53,291 nt of DNA from Pseudomonadota bacterium (GTDB lineage Bacteria > Pseudomonadota > Gammaproteobacteria > Steroidobacterales > Steroidobacteraceae): contig JANYAE010000093.1 in NCBI GenBank assembly GCA_025355105.1, forward strand, positions 1 to 53,291, given 5' to 3'. Shown here piece after piece: positions 46,993-53,291 of this stretch. A program made the translations under genes and the position numbers. The notes beneath the pieces were generated by a model. That model was not told the DNA's origin and did not search any database. It saw only the letters and a program-made list of their open reading frames with translations. How positions within the stretch are numbered: the stretch's first letter is position 1; the number at the start of each line of letters is the position of its first letter.

Positions 46993-48353
46993 CGTCCACG
47001 CCCGAAATGCGCGCACTGCAGCAGGGCTGGGGCGCGGAGCTCGCCCGGGTGCACGAGCGCGTCGCGGCGCTGCGACCGCTGCAGGTCGAAGGCGTGCTGT
47101 CGCGCATGGTCGGCATGACGCTCGAGGCGATCGGCTGCGAGGCGGCGGTCGGCAGCCGCTGCCTGATCGACGGCGGGCAGGGCCAGACGATCGAGGCCGA
47201 GGTCGTCGGCTTCTCCGGCGAGCGACTGTTCCTCATGCCGACCGGCGACATGCGTGGGCTCATGCCCGGCGCGCGCGTGCGGCCGGCGGCGTCGGTCTCG
47301 GAGGTGCACGTCGGCGAGGAACTGCTCGGTCGCGTGCTCGACGGCACCGGTCGGCCGCTCGACGGCCTCGGGCCGGTCCATTGCCGCGAGACGCGGCCAT
47401 TGATGGGCCAGCCGCTCAATCCGCTGAAGCGCTGGGCGATTCGCGAACCGCTCGACGTCGGCATCCGCACGCTGAACGGACTGCTGTCGATCGGCCGGGG
47501 CCAGCGCATCGGGCTGTTCGCCGGATCCGGCGTCGGCAAGTCCGTACTGCTCGGCATGATGACCCGCTATACCGAGGCCGACGTGATCATCGTCGGCCTG
47601 ATCGGCGAGCGTGGCCGCGAGGTGCAGGAATTCGTCGCCAACACGCTCGGGCCTGACGGCCTCAAGCGCGCGGTCGTCGTCGCGACGCCGGCCGACACGC
47701 CGCCGTTGATGCGTCTGCACGGCGCCTGGGTCGCGCACGCGATCGCGGAGCACTTCCGCGACCGCGGCCTGAAGGTGCTGCTGCTGCTGGACTCGCTGAC
47801 GCGCTTTGCCCAGGCGCAGCGCGAGATCGCGCTCGCGATCGGCGAGCCGCCGGCCACCAAGGGCTACCCGCCGTCGGTGTTCGCGCGCCTGCCGCAACTC
47901 GTCGAGCGTGCCGGCAACAGCGACCGCGGTCCGGGTTCGATCACGGCCTTCTACACGGTGCTCGCCGAGGGTGACGACCAGCAGGACCCGATCGCCGACG
48001 CCGCCCGCGCGATCCTCGACGGGCACATCGTCCTGTCGCGCAGTCTCGCCGAGGGCGGGATCTACCCGGCGATCGACGTCGAGCAGTCGATCTCGCGCGC
48101 CATGCACCTGATCGCCGATCGCGAGCTGATGGACCTCGCGGTGCGCTTCCGGCAGGTCTACTCGCTCTACCAGCACAACCGCGACCTGGTCAGCGTCGGC
48201 GCCTACCGTCGCGGCAGCGATCCGCGCATCGACCACGCGATCGACATGTGGCCGAAGCTGCTCGAATTCCTGCGCCAGGACATGTACGAGGCAGTCGACA
48301 TCCGCAGCGCGCGCGAGCAGCTGCGCCTGCTGCTGGGGACGACGCCGCGCTGA
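46989..48353 (+). CDS. fliI: Flagellum-specific ATPase FliI
   Basis: 454 residues from ATG 46989 (E. coli FliI is 457). F-type ATPase relatedness is shown by the P-loop GLFAGSGVGKSVLL, the VIVGLIGERGREVQEFV block, LLLDSLTRFAQAQREIALAI and GYPPSVFARLPQLVERAGN. The ATPase feeds the flagellar type III export gate together with FliH and FliJ. Confidence 0.96.
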   Translation: MTSTPEMRALQQGWGAELARVHERVAALRPLQVEGVLSRMVGMTLEAIGCEAAVGSRCLIDGGQGQTIEAEVVGFSGERLFLMPTGDMRGLMPGARVRPAASVSEVHVGEELLGRVLDGTGRPLDGLGPVHCRETRPLMGQPLNPLKRWAIREPLDVGIRTLNGLLSIGRGQRIGLFAGSGVGKSVLLGMMTRYTEADVIIVGLIGERGREVQEFVANTLGPDGLKRAVVVATPADTPPLMRLHGAWVAHAIAEHFRDRGLKVLLLLDSLTRFAQAQREIALAIGEPPATKGYPPSVFARLPQLVERAGNSDRGPGSITAFYTVLAEGDDQQDPIADAARAILDGHIVLSRSLAEGGIYPAIDVEQSISRAMHLIADRELMDLAVRFRQVYSLYQHNRDLVSVGAYRRGSDPRIDHAIDMWPKLLEFLRQDMYEAVDIRSAREQLRLLLGTTPR

Positions 48354-48405
48354 GGGCTGCGCCAGTTCCGGCGAGACGAATTACGAAGAAGACCAAGGTT
48401 GACGG

Positions 48406-48849
48406 ATGACGCGATCGAAGCGGATGGAACCGATCAAGCAGCTCGCCGGCGACCGCGAGCGCGAGGCGGCGACGCAGGTGGACCTTGCGCGCCGCGCGCT
48501 CGACGACCACGAGCGGCAACTGGTTCAGCTGCGGCAGTACCGCGCCGAGTACGGCGAACGCGTCTCCCAGGGCGCGGCGGCGGACGTCGCCCGGCTGCAG
48601 AACTACCATGCCTTCCTCGGCCGGCTCAGCGATGCGATCGCGCAGCAGGAGCGCACGGTCGCCGAGGCGCTGGCGGCGCTCGAGCGCGCGACCGACGCCT
48701 GGCGCGAGCGGCGCATCGAGGCGGCATCGATCGGTCGTGCGGTGGCCAAGATCGCGACCGGCGAGCGGCGCGTCGAGGATCGCCGCACGCAGCGCGACGA
48801 CGACGAACGGGCGCTGCAGAACGTCTATCGGTCGCGGGAGCGCGGTTGA
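48406..48849 (+). CDS. fliJ: Flagellar export protein FliJ
   Basis: 147 residues, predicted almost wholly coiled coil (Arg/Glu/Ala-rich heptads, QVDLARRALDDHERQLVQLR; YHAFLGRLSDAIAQQERTVA). The family resemblance is in length, coil pattern and place after fliI. FliJ links FliI to FlhA. The gap to fliI is 52 bases, without a recognised promoter. Confidence 0.88.
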   Translation: MTRSKRMEPIKQLAGDREREAATQVDLARRALDDHERQLVQLRQYRAEYGERVSQGAAADVARLQNYHAFLGRLSDAIAQQERTVAEALAALERATDAWRERRIEAASIGRAVAKIATGERRVEDRRTQRDDDERALQNVYRSRERG

Positions 48850-48864
48850 GACCGCCGGGAGAGC

Positions 48865-48881
48865 TTGGCACGGGCCTTGCA
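48865..48881 (+). promoter_or_regulatory. Sigma-54 promoter of fliK
   Basis: TTGGCACG-N4-TTGCA, a full consensus match with GG (48867-48868) and GC (48879-48880) 10 bases apart. The predicted start is near 48892, one base before the fliK ATG. Confidence 0.9.
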
Positions 48882-48892
48882 CTTGTCCCGGT

Positions 48893-50449
48893 ATGGATAC
48901 CGTCAACAGCCTGCTGATCAACCTGTCCGCCGCCCAGCCGGAAGCGCCGGTTCACCCGGCGGAGCTGGTGTCGCCGTCGGCGCGCGCCGACGGATCCGCG
49001 CCGGAGCGGTCCTTCGCGGCCACGCTGGCCCGGCAGCAGCCGAACGCCCGAAATGACAGCGAACCGGGCCAGGCTGACGCTCCGGCCGCGACGCCGGCGG
49101 CGGCATCGACCGACGCCAGCAATCAGTCGGCCGCCAATCCCGGCACCGATTCCGCCGAGGCGGAGTCGCGGCCGGCCGCCCAGCCGGCCAGCAAGCCGGC
49201 GACCAAGTCCAAGGCGGCAAACCGCGGCGACAGCGCGCCGGCCGACGGCAAGGCCTTGCCGCTCTGGTTGCCGCCTGCAGCGCAGGCACCCGCGCCGGCC
49301 GTCGGCGCGATGAGCCCGGTCACGGTGCCGGCAACACCGTCGGTAAGCACGCTCGCCAGCACCGCTGCCGGCGCGGCACCGGCGACCGCTGAGCCGCTGA
49401 CCGCCCCAGCAGTCAACGCCGCTGCGCCGGCCGCTGATTCGGCGACGGCGCTGTCGGGCGCCGCGGCCGAGGCGGCCATGGCCGCGGACGCGCTGGCGGC
49501 GACCGCAGCGTCCACGCCTGCCGCCGCCGCTCCGACCGCGTCTGCATCGGCGCTCGCGGCCGCACTGGCCAAGGCCGTCACCGCAGCGGCGCATACCGCC
49601 GCCGCCGCAACCACATCCGCCGCGGCGAAGCGCAGCGCGGCGTCTGCCGGCGATGGGACGCAGCTCGCTGCCGCGGCGCCCACGATCGCCGCGGAGCCCG
49701 CCGCGACGGCGACGGCGGCGGCGGCGTCTGCGGCCGCGGCGGCGCTCGTCGCGAGCGGCGCGGCTGCGCCGGCCCCCCAGGCCACGCGCCCGACGACCAT
49801 CAGTGTCGACGCACCGCACGGCGCCGTGCCGGCGGCCGAGGCCAACGCCTCGATCGCGCCGGTCGCCACCGATCTCAAGCAGGCCGTCGCCGCCGTGTTG
49901 TCCGCGGGCACGAAGGGTGATGCGGCCGCGACACCGCCTGCCAAGGTAACGGTGGACATGAGCGCGGGCGTGCTGCCGGCGCTGGCAGGGGCCCCGGAAC
50001 GCGCGGCCGCGCCGATCGTCGCGCAGGTCACGGCGCCGGTCGGTACGCCGGACTGGGGCTCAGAGCTCGCGGACCGGGTCAACGTGCTCGTGAACCAGAA
50101 TCTCACGCACGCGCAGATCAAGCTGTCGCCTGCCGATCTCGGGCCGATCGAGGTGCGGATCGCGCTCGCCGACGGCCAGGCCAGCATCTCGTTCGTGACC
50201 CACAGCCACGTGACCAGCGAGGCGCTGCAGGCCGCCGCGCCGAAACTGCGCGAAGCGCTGAGCGCGCAGGGCTTTGTGAACGTCAACGTCGATGTCGCGC
50301 AGCAGCAGTTTCGCGAGCGTGCGCCGCAGCAGTCGCGCTACGAGCCTGAGACCGCGTTCGCCGCCTCGGCGCCGCCGGCGCTGGCGCACAGCACGGTCCG
50401 GGTCGCGAGCGTGGCGAGCGGCGCCGCGCGGCTTGATGCCTACGCCTGA
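48893..50449 (+). CDS. fliK: Flagellar hook-length control protein FliK
   Basis: 518 residues from ATG 48893 (MDTVNSLLINLSAAQPEAPV). Residues about 60-370 are very rich in Ala, Pro and Thr, the disordered ruler part. The C-terminal FliK domain begins near 380: LADRVNVLVNQNLTHAQIKL, SPADLGPIEVRIALADGQAS, HSHVTSEALQAAAPKLREAL and a Gln/Arg tail. FliK measures the hook and switches export from hook to filament substrates through FlhB. No ribosome site is seen before the ATG, which lies at the predicted transcript start. Confidence 0.9.
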   Translation: MDTVNSLLINLSAAQPEAPVHPAELVSPSARADGSAPERSFAATLARQQPNARNDSEPGQADAPAATPAAASTDASNQSAANPGTDSAEAESRPAAQPASKPATKSKAANRGDSAPADGKALPLWLPPAAQAPAPAVGAMSPVTVPATPSVSTLASTAAGAAPATAEPLTAPAVNAAAPAADSATALSGAAAEAAMAADALAATAASTPAAAAPTASASALAAALAKAVTAAAHTAAAATTSAAAKRSAASAGDGTQLAAAAPTIAAEPAATATAAAASAAAAALVASGAAAPAPQATRPTTISVDAPHGAVPAAEANASIAPVATDLKQAVAAVLSAGTKGDAAATPPAKVTVDMSAGVLPALAGAPERAAAPIVAQVTAPVGTPDWGSELADRVNVLVNQNLTHAQIKLSPADLGPIEVRIALADGQASISFVTHSHVTSEALQAAAPKLREALSAQGFVNVNVDVAQQQFRERAPQQSRYEPETAFAASAPPALAHSTVRVASVASGAARLDAYA

Positions 50450-50477
50450 GGCACGACGCAACGCGCCGACCGCCGGC

Positions 50478-51080
50478 TCAGCGGCGCGGCGCGGCGCTGA
50501 TCGCGTCGGGAATGTCGCGCACGAACTCCGTGACCGCCGCGTCGGCGGCCTTCCAGGTCCGATAGCCCACACGGTCCGAATCCTGCAGGAGCGCGATCAG
50601 CTCCGGTGGCGTTGCGGCGAAGGCGCGCAGTTCCGCCGGCGTCACCGCGTACCAGGCTTCGCCGGCGTAGCCACTCGGCGGCCGGAACGGCGTGCCGCCG
50701 ATGCCGAGGCTGCGCGGCTCGTGACTGACCGGCGTGAATTCCCGCAACTTGCCATCGAGCAGCATTTCGAAGCGTTCCGGCACCGGCAACGGCACCGCGG
50801 CGGTGTCGGCACGGGAGCGGTCGATCGTGCTCCACGAGACCAGCGCGAGGTAGTGCTTGCGCGCGCCCATGTTGTTGACCTCGATCAGGCCAAGCGACAG
50901 ATAGTCGCGCGCATTGGCGGCCAGCGCGGGTGCGTCGTGGGCGTAGACCACCGGTGCGGCGAGCGTGCGGATCGTGACGGCGGTCTGCGGGTCAAGGTAT
51001 TCGTGCACTCGCGGGGTGTCGGTCGCGCAGCCGCAAAGCAGCAATGCCGCGGCCAGCGAGAGCCTCGTTGCACTTGACAT
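50478..51080 (-). CDS. Putative lipoprotein of unknown function
   Basis: 200 residues from ATG 51080, with GGAG 6 bases upstream. The signal peptide ends LLLCGCATD, a lipobox-like end with the lipidated cysteine probably at residue 18. The mature part (HEYLDPQTAVTIRTLAAPVV, YLSLGLIEVNNMGARKHYLA) shows no family I can name. It is convergent with fliK and divergent from the multiheme cytochrome gene. The flagellar cluster stops here on this side. Confidence 0.65.
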   Translation of the reverse strand: MSSATRLSLAAALLLCGCATDTPRVHEYLDPQTAVTIRTLAAPVVYAHDAPALAANARDYLSLGLIEVNNMGARKHYLALVSWSTIDRSRADTAAVPLPVPERFEMLLDGKLREFTPVSHEPRSLGIGGTPFRPPSGYAGEAWYAVTPAELRAFAATPPELIALLQDSDRVGYRTWKAADAAVTEFVRDIPDAISAAPRR

Positions 51081-51387
51081 ATGCCGCTCCGTGGAGACGA
51101 ATCGCCTAGCGTCCGCGACAGTGTAACCGCGCGCGGCGGTGACCAGGGCGCCGGCGCCCTTACGGCGATCAGTTGGCGGACGGCGGTTGCTGCGGCCGAA
51201 GCGGACATTTCGGGATAAGTAACGTGATGTCGCTCACAAGAGACGACTCAACGGGTTGTGTTTCGCGGTCAGCTAAATAAGATCCAACCGGTATACGTAT
51301 ATGACCGTACCGGCCGCGCGCCCGAGCAGGCTCGGTGCCGACTCCGATGAATCGTAGGTGGCAAATGACGTCGAAGGACCCTCGTCG
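51081..51387. other. Divergent region before the multiheme cytochrome
   Basis: 307 bases. It is less GC-rich than its surroundings (for example around 51200-51310). A CRP-like palindrome lies at 51221-51240. A clear -35/-10 pair for the cytochrome is not recognisable, and no FNR-type TTGAT-N4-ATCAA site is present. Confidence 0.5.
51221..51240 (+). promoter_or_regulatory. Candidate CRP/Vfr-family binding site
   Basis: AACGTGATGTCGCTCACAAG: GTGA-N6-TCACA, nine of ten positions of the TGTGA-N6-TCACA core. It lies about 150 bases before the cytochrome start and 141 before the lipoprotein start. Single-site match only. Confidence 0.4.
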
Positions 51388-53291
51388 TTGAGCAACACGC
51401 CTAACACCGCATCCGCCGCAAGGCGGCTCTCGGCCTGGCTGGTCCTCGCCGCGGCGCTGCTGTGCGTGCTCGCGCCGACCGTGGCGCGCGCGGCGCCGAG
51501 CACCTTCGATCACTTCACGACCGGCTTCGAGCTGCTCGGCCAGCACAAGGACGCGGCCTGCGCGCAGTGCCACGTCGGCGGCATCTTCAAGGGCACGCCG
51601 CGCGACTGCTTCGCGTGCCACGCGGCGGGCTCGCGCATCGGCGCGACCGCCAAGCCCAGCAACCACATCATCTCGAACAACGACTGCGCCCAGTGCCATA
51701 CGCCGTTCAGCTGGACGCCGGTGGCCCGCTTCAACCATCTGAACGTCCTCGGCACGTGCAGCTCGTGCCACAACAACGTGCAGACCATCGGCAAGCCGAC
51801 CAAGCACGTGCCGACCAGCGCCGAGTGCAACAACTGTCACGTCGTGACCAAGCCCTGGAAGTCGCTGAACTACCCGTCGAACCACATCCCGACGGCGCCG
51901 ACCTCGCTCTGCACCGACTGCCACACCGGCACCAATTTCGCGATCGTGCCGACGCTGACCGCGATCCACCAGTTCGCGCCGAGCTCCAGCAGCAACTGCG
52001 CGCAGTGCCACGGTAGTGCCGCGCCGAGCTTCGCGATTCCGGCGATCGGCTTCACCGTGGTCGGCATGCCGACCACCCACCTGCCGACGCAGGCGGCCTG
52101 CGAGAGCTGCCACGTCGGTGCCGGCTCGAGCCTGACGCTGCCGGTGACGATCGGCGCCAAGTTCACGAACTCGGCGATGAGCCACGCCGGTATCACCAGC
52201 AATTGCGCGAGCTGCCACGGCTCGAACGTTACCGCGTCGAGCTTCTTTGGCATCACGAACGTCATCGTCTTCCCGTCGACGGCCTCCGGCGCCACCTCGC
52301 ACGTGCCGTCCGGCCAGGTCTGCGAGAGCTGCCACGCGGGCTCGACGCCGGCCGGGCTCGTGCCGGCCAATGCGACCAAGGCCGTGCCGGGCACCGGCTT
52401 CCAGACGCCGGCGCCGACGACGGCGATGATCCACGCCGGCATCACGACCAGCTGCAACGGCTGCCACGAGAACACGCTGACCTGGGCCGACATGGCGCAG
52501 TACCCGCTGACCCCGGGCGCGCTGAACGCCAACCCGGCGACCCAGTACACGGGCTTCCACCTGCGGCCGAGCAGCGCCGGCGGCGCCTTCATCCTCGCCG
52601 ACAAGGCGCACCCGACCAGCGGTGACTGCTCGCAGTGCCACACGCGCACCGACTACTTCGAGGGCAACCTCAAGCCGTCGAACCATATTCCGTACTCGAC
52701 CTCCGCGCAGTGCACCGACTGCCACAAGGACGTCGATTTCTCGGTCTGGCCGGCGCTCAGCGACATCCACACCTTCGCCCAGAGCACGACCACCAACTGC
52801 ATCCAGTGCCACGGCAGCAAGGCGTCGTCGTTCGCGATCCCGGCGGCCAACAACTTCAAGATCGTCGCGATTCCGGCCAAGCACGTGAGCTCGAACGCCG
52901 ATGCGGCCTGCGAGACCTGCCACGTCGGCGCGACCTCGAGCATCAAGGTGCTGCCGGTCGTGAACGGCGCGACCTTCGCGAACTCGGCGATGAGCCATGC
53001 GGGCATCACCAGCAACTGCGTCAGCTGCCACGGCTCGACGATCACCGGCTCGAGCTTCTACGGCATCACCAGCATCGTCGCGTTCCCGTCGACGACGCCG
53101 GGCGCGACCGCGCACGTGCCCTCGGGCCAGGTCTGCGAGACCTGCCACGGCGGCTCGACGCCGGCCGGGCTGGTGCCCGCTAACGCGACCAAGGTGGTGC
53201 CGGGGACGCTGTTCCAGACGCCGGTGCCGACCACCGCGATGATCCACACCGGCATCACGACCGGTTGCAACAGCTGCCACGAGAACACGCT
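51388..53291 (+). CDS. Giant multiheme cytochrome c, exported (3' end beyond the window)
   Basis: An open frame runs from TTG 51388 (GAAGGA 9 bases upstream; GTG 51358 is the other choice, with a TAG just before it) to the window edge, 634 codons with no stop. A signal peptide (residues about 12-36, LVLAAALLCVLAPTVARA) fits export; heme attachment would occur in the periplasm. Eighteen CxxCH sites are present, starting at bases 51559, 51607, 51685, 51757, 51826, 51910, 51997, 52099, 52204, 52321, 52453, 52627, 52711, 52798, 52909, 53017, 53134 and 53266. Most are preceded by a histidine 8-13 residues upstream, suitable as distal ligand. The opening FDHFTTGFELLGQHKDAACAQCH-type segment is common in c3-like multihemes. 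Electron transfer is the sure role; partner and acceptor are unknown. Confidence 0.92.
   Translation, partial: MSNTPNTASAARRLSAWLVLAAALLCVLAPTVARAAPSTFDHFTTGFELLGQHKDAACAQCHVGGIFKGTPRDCFACHAAGSRIGATAKPSNHIISNNDCAQCHTPFSWTPVARFNHLNVLGTCSSCHNNVQTIGKPTKHVPTSAECNNCHVVTKPWKSLNYPSNHIPTAPTSLCTDCHTGTNFAIVPTLTAIHQFAPSSSSNCAQCHGSAAPSFAIPAIGFTVVGMPTTHLPTQAACESCHVGAGSSLTLPVTIGAKFTNSAMSHAGITSNCASCHGSNVTASSFFGITNVIVFPSTASGATSHVPSGQVCESCHAGSTPAGLVPANATKAVPGTGFQTPAPTTAMIHAGITTSCNGCHENTLTWADMAQYPLTPGALNANPATQYTGFHLRPSSAGGAFILADKAHPTSGDCSQCHTRTDYFEGNLKPSNHIPYSTSAQCTDCHKDVDFSVWPALSDIHTFAQSTTTNCIQCHGSKASSFAIPAANNFKIVAIPAKHVSSNADAACETCHVGATSSIKVLPVVNGATFANSAMSHAGITSNCVSCHGSTITGSSFYGITSIVAFPSTTPGATAHVPSGQVCETCHGGSTPAGLVPANATKVVPGTLFQTPVPTTAMIHTGITTGCNSCHENT
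51910..52710 (+). repeat. Seven-heme module, copy 1
   Basis: Seven CxxCH sites at 51910, 51997, 52099, 52204, 52321, 52453 and 52627. Spacings (87, 102, 105, 117, 132 bases) and intervening words (MSHAGITSNC, HVPSGQVCE, STPAGLVPANATK, CHENT) recur in copy 2, 801 bases later. Confidence 0.85.
52711..53291 (+). repeat. Seven-heme module, copy 2 (incomplete at window edge)
   Basis: Six CxxCH sites at 52711, 52798, 52909, 53017, 53134 and 53266, with spacings 87, 111, 108, 117 and 132. The same words as in copy 1 recur with few changes; a net gain of 4 codons gives 555 instead of 543 bases from first to sixth heme. The copy is cut by the window end. Confidence 0.85.

Noticed and set aside
51462..52625. 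Plus-strand Arg/Leu/Pro-rich frames over the cytochrome gene
   Set aside because: They are in other frames than the CxxCH reading and arise from its repeated GC-rich codons.
51870..53045. Minus-strand frames with repeated AWQLSQ/VWHCEQ words
   Set aside because: These words are the reverse complement of the repeated CxxCH coding words, so they are shadows of the multiheme gene.

Overview
The window is about 53 kb of GC-rich chromosomal DNA. It starts in the tail of a ribosomal RNA operon (23S 3' end, 5S) and ends inside an open-ended gene for a very large multiheme cytochrome c. FleQ/FleS/FleR-type regulators, an FliA (sigma-28)/FlgM circuit, sigma-54 promoters of the GG-N10-GC type and the birA-coaX-SPOR-tRNA-Thr arrangement point to a high-GC motile gammaproteobacterium. 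The species cannot be named from the sequence.

Layout. 1-1108: rRNA tail, terminator and a small exported protein. 1222-5512: ferrochelatase (hemH), PlsY, then a tightly overlapped set (plsY-birA-coaX-SPOR protein) ending in tRNA-Thr, whose 5' end overlaps the SPOR stop codon. 5870-7636: exported CocE-type hydrolase. 7673-12273 (minus): a five-gene branched-chain amino acid type ABC importer (livG, livF, binding protein, livH, livM). 12464-18990: a lactate/glycolate permease divergent from glcDEF (glycolate oxidase) and a GFA-fold protein. 19009-19728 (minus): a YhhQ-type queuosine-precursor transporter.

19831-50449 is a flagellar island. Minus strand: flgA, flgM, flgN, an RsmN-like csrA and a PilZ protein. 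Plus strand: flgBCDEFGHIJKL, then (after a minus-strand rhomboid protease) fliC, flaG, fliD, fliS, a FliT-like gene, a second atypical PilZ gene, fleQ, fleS, fleR, fliE, fliF, fliG, fliH, fliI, fliJ and fliK. Readable promoters fit a four-tier hierarchy: FleQ at the top; sigma-54 promoters before flgA, flgB, fliD, fleS and fliK; sigma-28 promoters before flgM and fliC. Export-gate genes (fliLMNOPQR, flhAB), motor, fliA and chemotaxis genes are not in the window.

50478-53291: a lipoprotein gene (minus) and, divergently, a multiheme cytochrome c with 18 CxxCH sites within the visible 634 codons. It is built from a 5-heme N-terminal block followed by repeated 7-heme modules of about 270 residues, and runs off the window still open. 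This cytochrome and the RsmN-like CsrA paralogue embedded in the flagellar anti-sigma operon are the most interesting items.
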